From the NCBI GenBank assembly GCA_963844205.1, contig CAWJNK010000012.1:1-64000 (forward strand): a stretch of DNA of 64,000 nt, in the 5' to 3' direction. Below the pieces are notes generated by a model. It made no database searches. It was not told the DNA's origin and was given only the letters and a program-made list of their open reading frames with translations. How positions within the stretch are numbered: the first letter of the stretch is position 1; each line of letters begins with the position of its first letter. Below are positions 42,170-51,249 of the stretch, in pieces. Origin of the DNA: DASSUW01 sp963844205. Lineage in GTDB: Bacteria; Actinomycetota; Thermoleophilia; Solirubrobacterales; Solirubrobacteraceae. The translations under genes were made by a program, and so were the position numbers.

Positions 42170-42917
42170 GTTCGGTCACCTCCTGCGTCTGTTCGATTGC
42201 TCGGATGAGAAAGCCGATGCGGGTCGAAAGCTCCGTCGCGGTTCGTTCGAAGGCATCGTGGTCCGCGGGCTCGGGGATGCTCCAATGGATCAGCCCGGGC
42301 CGGTGCGGGAACTCGGGGCAGACCTCGCGCACGCGATCGCAGAGCGTGATCACGTAGTCGAAGCGCTCGCCGGCGAACTCGCCGAGGTGCTTGGAGCGCC
42401 GCCCGGAGATGTCGATGCCGCACTCGCGCAGGACCCGCACCGCGTCGGGCTGCAGCGGCTTCGGATGGCTTCCCGCGCTGGCCGCGCTGACGGCGCCGCC
42501 GGACAGCCGCTCACAGAGCGCCTCGGCGATCTGCGAGCGCGCGCTGTTGCCGGTGCACAGGAACAGCACGCGCGCGAGCGGCGTGCGGCGCTCACGCTGG
42601 ATCGGCGCCGGCGCAAGGCCAGGGTGCAGCGAGGCGCCGACGCCCGAGAGAAGCTCTCCACAGCGCGCCAGATCGAGGACGTAGTAGCTGTCGCGGCCGT
42701 CGGCAGCGCTGCGACGCATCCAGACCAGGCCACCTTCGCGTAGCCGGCGCAGGTGATACGAGACCAGGCTCTGCCGCCGCCCCACCAGCTCACAGAGCTC
42801 GTTCACGCGCCGATCACTCCGCGCCAGCTCGCTCAACAGCCGCCAGCGCAACGGATGGCCCGCCAACGAGAGAAATCGTGGCGGTGAGCCCGCGCCATGT
42901 GCTGCGGTGGCGACCAC
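42162..42917 (-). CDS. ArsR-type HTH fused to low-molecular-weight phosphatase/arsenate reductase
   Basis: 251 aa from the GTG at 42917; the open frame to 42986 would place coding sequence across the operator. The N-terminal winged HTH (about 15-95) has NELCELVGRRQSLVSYHLRR. The C-terminal ArsC/LMW-PTP domain (about 115-245) has the active loop FLCTGNSARSQIAEAL, with the catalytic Cys and Arg, and SKHLGEFAGERFDYVITLCD. A combined arsenic sensor and thioredoxin-type arsenate reductase is the likely role. No arsB or acr3 pump is in the window. Confidence 0.88.
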   Translation of the reverse strand: MVATAAHGAGSPPRFLSLAGHPLRWRLLSELARSDRRVNELCELVGRRQSLVSYHLRRLREGGLVWMRRSAADGRDSYYVLDLARCGELLSGVGASLHPGLAPAPIQRERRTPLARVLFLCTGNSARSQIAEALCERLSGGAVSAASAGSHPKPLQPDAVRVLRECGIDISGRRSKHLGEFAGERFDYVITLCDRVREVCPEFPHRPGLIHWSIPEPADHDAFERTATELSTRIGFLIRAIEQTQEVTERA

Positions 42918-42925
42918 TGCGGGGG

Positions 42926-42931
42926 AGAGTA
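42926..42931 (-). promoter_or_regulatory. TANNNT -10 box of the ArsR-ArsC gene
   Basis: On the minus strand TACTCT ends eight bases before the GTG at 42917 and directly follows the operator palindrome. Confidence 0.5.
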
Positions 42932-42949
42932 CATCAATTCCATTTGATG
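42932..42949. promoter_or_regulatory. ArsR/SmtB-type operator
   Basis: CATCAA-TTCCAT-TTGATG is a perfect palindrome with 6-bp arms; ATCAA-N6-TTGAT matches the known ArsR-family operator pattern. It fills the spacer upstream of the -10 box, so the bound repressor would exclude RNA polymerase. Confidence 0.75.
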
Positions 42950-43046
42950 CATTAGTTACCGCGCCTGCCGTTCGGGGAGGTCGCACTTGGGCCGTGGCGA
43001 CAACGCCGCCGCCGGTTGCGGCGCGGCCAACAAACGGATCTTGATC

Positions 43047-43093
43047 GAGGCGCCCCGAGCTGGATTCGAACCAGCGGCCTACTCCTTAGGAGG
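43047..43093. repeat. attL: 47-bp direct repeat, tRNA-Arg 3' remnant
   Basis: Identical to 60177-60223. Bases 43051-43093 equal the 3' half of the tRNA-Arg(CCT) gene at 60181-60254, from the discriminator base to the anticodon stem, and four bases beyond. The sequence diverges immediately after 43093. This is the expected left junction of an element integrated into the tRNA. Confidence 0.93.
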
Positions 43094-43714
43094 CCGGGCG
43101 CCTGCTAGACGCCTAACGGCTCCGATCCTGCGCTACGGCGCGGGATCGGCCGCCCACGGGGCTTCTGGGCGTCGATGCAGATCACCTTCGATTTGCGCGG
43201 ATATCTGCCGATGTGGGCACCGGAGTAGGCCGAGTGCCCAATGCGGAGCGCGCTCAGCCCCCTGGGCGGCGGCGATCAGCCGGGCGAAACGGGCTGCGCG
43301 TTGGTCACGCGCGGCCCGGCCGTGGCGTCGTCCCCCGACCGAAAGGGGGTCACATACCGGTTGGGCCGGGCTCAGCTCGCGCAAGCCGCAGCGCTAGGAG
43401 GGCCACTGCGAGCCAGACAACAGCCATACCACGGCGGTCGCCGTCCTCCTCGTGGACGGGTTGCCCGGCCCTGGGGGCAGGCTCGCCGCTCGCACGGCGC
43501 GGACGCGTTCGAGCCGTTGTCGTAAGCTCGCAAGGCGCGCACCCACGACGCTCCGGTTCCGCGGCGCAAGCCACCGCAATAGGCACGCTCCGCTCGGTTC
43601 CCTGCCGCGGTAGCGCGTGCTTGGGGCGGCTCCGCGACGTACGCGTCCGGCCTCGCTACCCACTCCCCTCGCCGGGAGGATCATCGTCCCCCAACCCTGT
43701 GTACCGTCCGGCTG
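43094..43714. other. gene-poor left end of the element
   Basis: No supported gene. Open frames here are short, Arg/Pro-rich and contradictory between strands. A small hairpin (CCCCC 43332-43336 with GGGGG 43345-43349) is present. A 25-codon minus-strand frame ending near 43350 has a hydrophobic stretch but no other support. Confidence 0.5.
43702..43707 (+). promoter_or_regulatory. TANNNT -10 box, leaderless start
   Basis: TACCGT ends seven bases before the ATG at 43715. Confidence 0.4.
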
Positions 43715-44239
43715 ATGGACACACACGGCCCGGATGCGAGCACCCAGGGCGGACGGGCGTTGGCCCTCCCGCTGGAACCGGCTGGCCAAGCCCGCACGGA
43801 GTGGACCGGCGACTTCGATGACCTCGTCGAGATCATGAAGGGGACCATGCGGCGCGATTGGCATCTCCGCGGACCAGCCGAGGACGCCGGCCCGATCTTC
43901 GCGGTTGTGCAGCCCGACGCGATCCTGCTAATTCGCATCGCTGCTCATTGGTTGCAGGGCGCTGAAGCGAAGTCCAAGTTCGTCAAGGACGTGGCGCTCC
44001 CGCTGATCCTCGCCGGCCCGTGCCGGATGGCCGCGACACTCACGCGATCCGTTGACGACGGCAAGGAGTGGGCTGTCGTAAACGTCTTCGGCGCCGACCG
44101 CCATGAGGTCTGGGCAGCGCAGCTGCAGCGCTCACCGAAGGTAGGCCCGCAGATGCGTCCGTGGAAGCGCGCAGAGGCCGACGCGATGACGGCCGAGTGG
44201 GTCACGCCGATCTCCGACGCGCTGAGGGCGGCGTCGTGA
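43715..44239 (+). CDS. hypothetical protein of the element
   Basis: 174 aa, uninterrupted, unlike its right-hand neighbours. It mixes alpha and beta segments (FDDLVEIMKGTMRRDWHL, FAVVQPDAILLIRIAAHWL) and has no signal peptide or known motif. A leaderless promoter box supports the start. It is convergent with the helicase gene. I do not recognise a family. Confidence 0.55.
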   Translation: MDTHGPDASTQGGRALALPLEPAGQARTEWTGDFDDLVEIMKGTMRRDWHLRGPAEDAGPIFAVVQPDAILLIRIAAHWLQGAEAKSKFVKDVALPLILAGPCRMAATLTRSVDDGKEWAVVNVFGADRHEVWAAQLQRSPKVGPQMRPWKRAEADAMTAEWVTPISDALRAAS

Positions 44240-44326
44240 GCACCGTCGCAGAGCAGCACAGGCGCGACGCCGCGATAGCCCATCTGCTGCTGAGGCCAAT
44301 ACCTCGAGCGTGAACCTGATTCCGGC

Positions 44327-46899
44327 CTAGCCCGCGGCCGCGGTCACCGACACGGTGGTCAGCCGGCCCACGAGGCTCTCGGTGTCGAGGCCGCGCCGGG
44401 ACCACTCGCGCGCGAACGCCGCCGCCCGGCCGAGGTCGTCCAGGCCGGCGGCCTTGCCTCGGATCGTTCGGTGGACGTCGGCCGCGTCGGCGGCGAGCGC
44501 GCGGACGACCGACGTCGCCACGACCCACTGCTCGCCGCCCACGTCGGCGACCGCGGCGTCCGCCGCCGGCGTCGGCATGACGATCACGGTCGCCACCTTC
44601 GCCGGGCGCGCCCAGCCCAGGACGCGCTCGACCCAGCGCGGATGCGTCTCGGCCTGGCGCACCTCCTCGGCGTCCAGAAGGCCGTCGCTTTTCTTGGCCG
44701 TCTTGGCCTCCCATACGAACCACAGGCCATCGGGTCGCCCACACGCCGTCGGGCGCTGCATTGCCCTCCGGCAGCACCGCCTCAAAGCCCAGCAGCTCGC
44801 CGAGCTCACGCAACCCGCGCTCGAACGGGTCCGCGCGGTCGACGCCGATCGCCTCCGCGACCCCGGCAAGGTGTCGCTCGAACTTCGTGCCGCGAATCCC
44901 CAGACCCTCGAGGAGCGCCGCGGCGCGTTCGGCCCGGACGTCGCTGCGCTCCGGCTCGACAGGCGGGACCGGACGGCGCGGGTGCCGGGGGGTCCACTTG
45001 AGCCCCCGCGCCGCGCTCTCGGCATCCGCCTGCAGGCGGTCCGCGACGCCAACGGCGTCGGCGTCGCCGGCCTCACCAAGCATCCGCGACCAGGAGGCGG
45101 CCAGGTAAAGCCAGAGCGCGCGGTAGGGACGGAGCGCATCGCCGCCCAGCCGGTCGATGGCCTGCTGAGCCAAATCGACAGCGCGCGCCTCCTCGCCACG
45201 ACACAGCGCCAGCCACGACTCGACCTCGTAGCGCGCCGCCTCCTGCAGCTCCTGACTGCCAGAGGGCGGCGTCCGGTCAACCTCGGTCGTGCGCCGCCGC
45301 AGGTAGTCGTCGGCCTGCGTCCAGTCGTCGTCCTGCGCGAAGAAGGACCTCAGCATGCCCAGGAAGTCGGGCTCCTCCTGCTCTGAGCTGTCGAGCCCGA
45401 ACTGCATCTCGGCTTGCAGCTCCGGGCGCAGCGCGGCCAGTTGCTCGTCGCGAGAGCAGAAGTCAATGAGCTCGCTGCCGCGCAAAAGCACGGTCGCGTA
45501 ATCCTGAGGATTGCGCGTGCAGCGGCCTGACCCCTGCGTGAGGCGCGTGCGAATGCGCTCGGCGAGCACGCGCCCCGCGCCGAGCCGCGCGCCGAGGAAC
45601 CGCTCCTGCAGATGCGTCGCGTCGGGGAGCCCACTCATGACGATGAGGCGGCAGGCCCGGTCCGGGAGGTCGATGCCGTCGTAGCGGTTGGCCAGCGTTA
45701 GCACCGCCGGCTCCGAGTCGACGAACGAGGAGGGGTCGCGCTCGATGCGGTCGGCGGAGATCGACCTCCGTGCCCTCGGGCACCACCGACTCGACCATCT
45801 CGTCGATCTTCCGCCCCCGATTGCGCGAGGCAGACCGCGCGCTGCGGGGTCGCGAGCGAGACCGCGGCCCGGATCGTCTCGTCGGCCTCCTCCGCCGACA
45901 GGGCTGCGCCCGGCGTGATAAAGAGGCGCCGTCCGAAGCCGCGCTCGTCGTCGCGCGTGGGCATGCGCGGCCGTGCGATTGCCGCGACGCCGAACGCCCG
46001 CTCGAGCTCGCCGCCCGTACCGGGCGTGGCGGACATGTACACGCGCTGCTCGGCACCCGAGAAGGGGGTGTGGTCGGACGTCGGCGGCACGAGCGGTCGC
46101 AGCAGAAGGTCGCGCCACCCGAAGTACAGCAGCCAGCGGTGGACCTGGTCCGCCATGAGGTCCAGTACGTAGCGGTTGTGCTGGCCGAGCGGGGAATGGG
46201 CCGTGAGCGTCTCGCGCAGAGCCGTCGCCCGGTCGTAAAGCGCGAGGGGCGGCACAAGCTCGACGTAGCGGCGACGCTGGCCCTGCAGGTCGTCGTCGCG
46301 CAGCCGGTCGACCGTGGCGGCGGGCACGGCGTCGGCGACGAGCGCGAGCATCGCGCGGTAGAGCTCGGTGTCCCTCGCGGCGCGGATCGACCACAGGTTG
46401 CTGACGGGCTCCTCGCCGGCGTGGGCGTCGTCAAGGATCAGAGTTTGCGCCGAGTCCAGGCGGGGGTTCGAGTTAAAGACGGCGCTGTACGTCGAGATGG
46501 CGATCGCGCGGCCGCGCTGAAAGCGCTGGAAATCCGCCTGGTCCCAGTCGCGCTGCCTGCGCACGAGCGCCATCGCCTCGATGCCGTAGCCTTCGGCCTT
46601 GGCGGCGGCCTGCCGGGAGAGCTGGACGTTTGGGCACAGGAACGCCACGCGATGGCCATAGGCGCGGCGGCGGTACTGGGCGACGAGCAGGCCGACGAGC
46701 GTCTTGCCGGCGCCCGTCGGTAGCTCGAGCGCGACGTCGCGCGGCTGCGGAGCTCAGCTCGTGATAAGCGCGAAGCACGTCCCCCTGGCGGAGGTAGAGG
46801 TCCCTGACGGCCGCATCGCGGGGGCGGAGGTCGCGGAACAGCGCCTCGGGGGACTCGGGCGCGTCCTGGCGGTGCGGAGCGGAAGCGGAAGGGTGGCAT
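44327..46899 (-). pseudogene. SF2 helicase with C-terminal PD-(D/E)xK-like domain, frameshifted
   Basis: Reading across frames from an ATG at 46899: a helicase N-terminus with Walker A in LELPTGAGKTLVGLLVAQYR, Walker B in TLILDDAHAGEE, then YMSATPGTGGELERAFG, and a motif VI in RTRLTQGSGRCTRNPQDYATV, as in XPD/DinG-type helicases. The last 170 residues include GFEAVLPEGNAAPDGVW and LWFVWEAKTAKKSD, a D...ExK pattern of restriction-type nucleases, followed by EVRQAETHPRW. Breaks in frame are near 46865, 46745, 45826, 45764 and 44745. The sum would be about 850 aa. Probably a defence-type helicase-nuclease; it is either inactivated or wrongly read by the sequencing. Confidence 0.72.
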
Positions 46900-47172
46900 G
46901 GCGCCTCGCTGACGACGAGAGTACAACGCGATCCTTGCGGCCGTCGGCCGGATCTTCTCGTCGGCTCTAACGGACGGCCAGAGCTGCCGCGCCAGCGCTC
47001 GGTCGTTCGTCGTGGTCATCTTCGGGTGTCGCGTTCTCCGACGCCCCAAGCTCGTCGCGTTCCTGGACGGGGTGCGCCAGTGCGGCGCAACCGCGCTGCC
47101 GCTTGGCAGAAGCGGCAGCAGCGGCAGCGAGAGGTTGATCCGCGCGTCGACGGCGCGCAAATGTGCTGGCGT
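46900..47172. other. region upstream of the helicase
   Basis: No gene supported. A possible minus-strand -10 (TGTACTCT in reverse) lies about 25 bases before the helicase ATG. Confidence 0.35.
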
Positions 47173-47288
47173 GCTCCTGAGGCGCGAGCAGGCGGTCAAG
47201 CGCGACGTCCGCCGCTCTACAGCGCCACGCCGGCTCCGTGGTGCCGGGGCGTGACGGGGCCAGTGCCCGCTCCGGTGCCCCCTACCGG
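47173..47288. repeat. left copy of imperfect direct repeat of about 115 bp
   Basis: Matches 50263-50375 with about 85 percent identity by eye, including exact blocks GCGAGCAGGCGGTCAAG and CAGTGCCCGCTCCGGTGCC. Together the copies bracket the DprA, phosphoribosyltransferase and protease-like genes. Confidence 0.8.
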
Positions 47289-47574
47289 GCCGCCGCGCGC
47301 GGCCGCGATCAGCCGGGACGACCGGCCCTCCTCGGGGCGTGTCAGCGGCGCGATGCCGCGCGAGCACGCTGGGGCGGCCGGGATGCGCACGATGCCGGGG
47401 GAGCCTTATCGCGCCGATCCCGTCCGGCGCATGGGCAACGATGGCGGCGTTCGGTCGCGCTCAAGCCCTGACGTGATGGCCCAGTCCACCGACTCGCGTC
47501 GGTCGGACGTCGGCAGCGGGTAGATACCGTACGTCCGTGGCTATGCGTATTATCGAACGCGTGTTCGTACTGCG

Positions 47575-48529
47575 ATGACCAGCACTCGGGAGACAGCACG
47601 CGATCGTTGCGCTTCTTCGCCGCCCGGGCCTTCCCGCCCGCGAAGTCGCCGACCTGATCGAGGACCACGGCAGCGCGGTCGTCGCGCTTGAGCGCGTCCT
47701 CAGCAGGGCCGACCAGGACCCGCAGCTGTTCTCCGACGGCCAGCGCGAAGATGTCGTCGGCCTCGACGTAATCGAGGCCGAGGTACGAGTCGTGGCAGGC
47801 CGAGGGCATGACGATCACGTCGGTGCATAGATCCCGAGTACCCGGAGAACCTGCAATACCGTCCACGAACCGGCCGCCGATGCTGTATTTGATCCGCGGC
47901 GCTCTCGCCGCCACGCGATAGAACGGTCGATCGCCATCGTTGGGAAACGACGAGAAGAACCGTACGGAGCGACGGCGTCGCCCGCGCAGCGAAGATGGCG
48001 CGACGCATGGTCGACGCCGGATACGTCGTTGTAAGCGGCCTAGCCGCCGGCATCGACACGGCGGCAACACAGGGCGGCGCTCGAGGTGCGCGGCAGCACG
48101 GACGGCGTCGTCGGCCGCCGGCCTCAGGAGACTATGTTTCCAGAAGGAGAATGCTGAGCTTCAGCGCGAGCTGAGCAGAGGCTCAGCGCGGTCGTGTCGC
48201 AGCTTCTGGCCCGATCAGGGGCCGCGGCCGTGGACGATTTCCGGCGCGTAACGCGGTGATGTCCGGGTTCGCGCGAGCAACCGTCGTAGATCGAGAGCGT
48301 CCAACACGAGCGGCAAGCTCGCATGCAAGACGCGCCTGGCGCTAGGAGAACACGGCCGGCCGGTTGTTTCCTGCTTCAGGTCGCTCATGGAGTACGGACT
48401 GGGCCGAGCTGCACGCCGAGCGGCCAGGGTCTCATGTGATCGACATAGCCGAACGAGGTCGTCGAGATCCTCGACCGCGAGCACGCGACCGAGTTTCGCG
48501 CATCACGGGCTGAGCTAACGGCCTCCTGA
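47575..48529 (+). pseudogene. DprA/Smf-like protein (ShosA-like), frameshifted
   Basis: Combining frames gives a protein of about 315 aa. After an N-terminal helical part (VALLRRPGLPAREVADLIED), DPEYPENLQ and PPMLYLIRGAL precede a Rossmann domain with MARRMVDAGYVVVSGLAAGI then DTAA, the DprA/SLOG nucleotide- or DNA-binding core, and MSGFARATVV with RLALGEHGRPV near the end. The last frame ends TEFRASRAELTAS at 48529. At least five indels break it. DprA homologues normally load RecA in transformation; one paired with a phosphoribosyltransferase is the arrangement of the ShosTA toxin-antitoxin defence system, where the DprA-like protein is the antitoxin. Confidence 0.7.
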
Positions 48530-48540
48530 AGGTCAGACGA

Positions 48541-49390
48541 ATGGAGCGGCGTGCGTGGTCTGTCTGACGATGGTACAGCGCTCCCTGACGCGAACTTGCT
48601 GCTGAACCCAGCAGCGGCGGGGCCGGGCTATACTGCGAGTGTCTGCTCGGCGGTTCGGAACTCGGGCTTCTCGACGCGCTACGATGCGACGGGGACCAGC
48701 CCCGAAGCGACGGACGTTGTTTGTTCCGATCACGTACAGCGTCGATCTGTGAGCAGATGAACACCATCATCCCTGCGCAACTAAAAGGATCGGCGCGACG
48801 CAGAGGATCCGGCGACAGGATTCACACTTGAGCTGGCCGCCGTGGCATGGTGCTTCCTGCGCCAGCACGGAGCCTGCATTGCAAGGGCAGCCGGCGCCAC
48901 CGACTTCGGGATCGTCATCGTTGTCCCGTCGGGCACGGTCGCTCGAGACGAACGCAAGGCCGCGGCTGCGCACGATTTTTGTGCAAGATCGTCGGGGCGA
49001 CCGCCGATCGCTTCGAGCGCATCCTCGTACGACCGACAGCACCGTGCCGGGGCACCGGTACGACCTGGACCGCTTCCGGGCGCTGCGGTCGCTCGACGGC
49101 GAGAACGATGCTCTTGTTCGATGACATGTGGACGACCGGCGCGGAGCGTGCAGTCCGCTGCTCGGTGGGCGCCGAAGCGCGCAGGTGCTCGCGAAGTCGG
49201 CGTCGTTGCGATCGGACGCCAGCATCGACCTGATGTTCAGAAGAACAACGGTGACCGCCTGAAGGCGCTGCCGAGGCCGTTCGACTGGGAACACCTGCGC
49301 CGTTCACTGAGGGGTGCCGCGAGAGCCTCGCCCGTGGACGCCGGCCGGGCGCGAAGAGCTCTTCAACAACAACCGCGCGGTGGTTGCCTA
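48541..49390 (+). pseudogene. phosphoribosyltransferase (ShosT-like), frameshifted
   Basis: Starts just after the DprA-like gene. The clearest segment is VLLFDDMWTTGA, a PRPP-binding loop, followed in another frame by QSAARWAPKRAGAREVGVVA and GDRLKALPRPFDWEHLR. Upstream, FGIVIVVPSGTVARDERK and ERILVPTDSTVPGHRYDLDR align with the double-ended fold of ComF-like or ShosT-like enzymes. At least four indels interrupt it. End is approximate. As the partner of the DprA-like gene it would be the toxin of a ShosTA-type pair; this is inferred from architecture. Confidence 0.65.
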
Positions 49391-50166
49391 CGTGGCCGTT
49401 GAGACCCCAGCCGCGATCAGCAGATCGGGACGGCTTCGACGTGGCTGAGCAACATCTGGGTCACCGCGCGCGACGTCGTGGACGGCAACCGTCTGCACGA
49501 GATCGACGCCACCGGCGACTTGATCGCCGAAGACGAGAAGACGATACGAAAGTACGGTGGAGTATTCCTCGGCGACTGGTCGCCCCTTGGGGTCGACCGC
49601 TTGGATCGGTGAGCCGATGCTGCACCGGACCCCGACGTCGATGTCGGCCGCGCTGCGGCTCGAGGGCCCACTCGTTTCGCGCGACGATCCGCGACCGGTG
49701 CCGCGCCCGAGACCCCGGCCGGGACGCTGGTTCGTGCAGCTCGGCTGGGTGGCTCGACGACTGGCTCGGCGACAGCCTCACGCTGGAGCCCGTGCTGATC
49801 ATGGGCTACCCGCCGATCCGTTCGGCTCAGGACCCGTGCTCATCTCTGCGCGCGCGGAGGTCAACACCGTCGTCGACAAGCGGTCAGGGACGTACCCACG
49901 ACTCCATCGTCTCGGGCCATAGCGCGCGGCGGCTTCAGTGGCTCTGCTGCGCTCATGGGCTTCGAGGATGCGTTGGGAGATCACGACCGAGTCGCTGGTC
50001 ATGGACGGCCAGCCGCCGCAGCTCGGGTTCTTCGCGGTCCTGTCGGTGGAGCCGGTCTACGATCTGCCTGGAGCACCACAGCGTCTTGCCGGCGGAGCAG
50101 GCGATTCTGGTGAACGCCCGAATCGGAAGCGGCGTCCCCGCTGAGCAGGCGCCAACGAGACACTGA
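49391..50166 (+). pseudogene. trypsin-like peptidase-domain protein, frameshifted
   Basis: Readable pieces across frames: LSNIWVTARDVVDGNRLHEI, where a trypsin fold would have TARHVVDG (catalytic His); WLDDWLGDSLTLEPVLIMGY; VLISARAEVNTVVDKRSGTY; and ARGGFSGSAALMGFEDA, resembling the GxSG nucleophile motif; then LGFFAVLSVEPVYDL. It follows the phosphoribosyltransferase on the same strand inside the same flanking repeats. The assignment is tentative because the His and Asp are not intact in this sequence. Confidence 0.45.
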
Positions 50167-50262
50167 TCTGCACTCAGGCTTTGGCGGGCCCGCAGGCTGC
50201 TGCGAAAGCTCTGACAGAGAAGGTTCGCGCCTCCCGCGTCAGCCACTGCACGAGCCAAACCG

Positions 50263-50375
50263 CTCCTGTTTCGCGAGCAGGCGGTCAAGGGCGACGTCCG
50301 CCGCTCTACAGCGCAACGCCGGCCACATGGTGCCCGGGCTGGCGGGGCCAGTGCCCGCTCCGGTGCCTCACCGGC
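50263..50375. repeat. right copy of imperfect direct repeat
   Basis: Partner of 47173-47288; copies begin GCTCCTG and end in CCGGTGCC plus a few bases. They may be insertion junctions of the 3-kb module or scars of module exchange. Confidence 0.8.
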
Positions 50376-50499
50376 CAGCCTAGGTCAAGCCGAAGCGACC
50401 GGAGCGTGACCTGGGCCAGGATCCGCGATGCCTGGCCGCAGGCCAGACGGCTTTCTCCGAGCCCTCCTCCGAAAGAGGAGCGCCGGAGGTTCGGCCAGA

Positions 50500-51106
50500 T
50501 CAGTAGACCTTGTTCGCCGCGTAGCGCGCCTGTGCCGGGGTGAACTTGTCACCCGCTGAAGACGACAGCTGCTCGATCAGGCCCGCCTTAGACATCGGCG
50601 ATCGTGTCGAGGTAGTTCTGCGCCGCCTCGACAGCCTCCTCGTTCCAGTCGGCGTCCACGTTGTTCGCCGCGAACGTCGCGTCAGCCTTCGAGTAACCGT
50701 CGCCTGCCGAAGACGACAGTTGCTGGATGAGGCCCGCCTTCGAGAACGCCCGACATGTCGACGTAGTTCTGCGCTGCCTGCAAAGCGTTCTCCTGCCCCG
50801 AGGTCATCTCAGGCTCCTCCTCCGCGGCGGGCTTCTCCTCGGCCGCAGGCTCGCTCCGCGGCGGGCTCGTCCCGGCGGCGGGTTCCTCGGTCGGCGGTAC
50901 GCGGCTGTCTGCTCGCTGGTCGGCTCGGAATCCTCCTCGGCGCCACCGCCGGCCGCAGCGATCACGACGATCAGCAGGACCGTGCCGATTGCGAAAATCC
51001 AGCGCTTTTTCTTGTACCAGGGGCGCTGGGCTTTGGCATACGCCTTCGCCGCCGCGGCTTCCGCCTTGGCGTCGCGCGGCTGCTCAGGGCTGGGCTCGTC
51101 GGGCAC
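50500..51106 (-). pseudogene. Ltp-type (superinfection-exclusion) membrane protein, frameshifted
   Basis: From a GTG at 51106 with GGGAGG upstream. A basic N-terminus and one membrane helix (WIFAIGTVLLIVVIAAAGGG) precede an acidic linker. Two copies of the Ltp repeat are then visible across frames: NALQAAQNYVDMSAFSKAGL with IQQLSSSAGDGYSKADA, and EAVEAAQNYLDT with SKAGLIEQLSSSAGDKFTPA, ending YAANKVY. Such repeats occur in the Ltp lipoprotein of streptococcal phage TP-J34, which blocks DNA injection of superinfecting phage. Frame breaks are near 50900, 50745 and 50590. Anchoring here is by a helix rather than a lipobox. Confidence 0.72.
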
Positions 51107-51249
51107 GGGTGATTCCCTCCCAAAAGATGAATCGACTAGTCGCCGATCCTAACCGCGCACGGTGCGCATAGGATAGCCCGAGCTGAACCCGGGCCGCCGA
51201 GGTTGCGCGTCAACGACCCGAACCGCGAAAGTGCGCGCCATGCCTTCGG

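Noticed and set aside
43047..43093. A second tRNA gene
   Set aside because: Only the 3' half of the tRNA is present; the D arm and 5' acceptor strand are missing, as expected of attL.
43213..43821. 202-codon plus-strand frame near attL
   Set aside because: Composition is Arg/Pro/Gly-rich with no domain and it overlaps the better supported gene at 43715.
43715..46899. Hachiman-type HamA/HamB pair
   Set aside because: The two genes are convergent rather than an operon, and the 43715 product shows no DUF1837-like motif that I can recognise.
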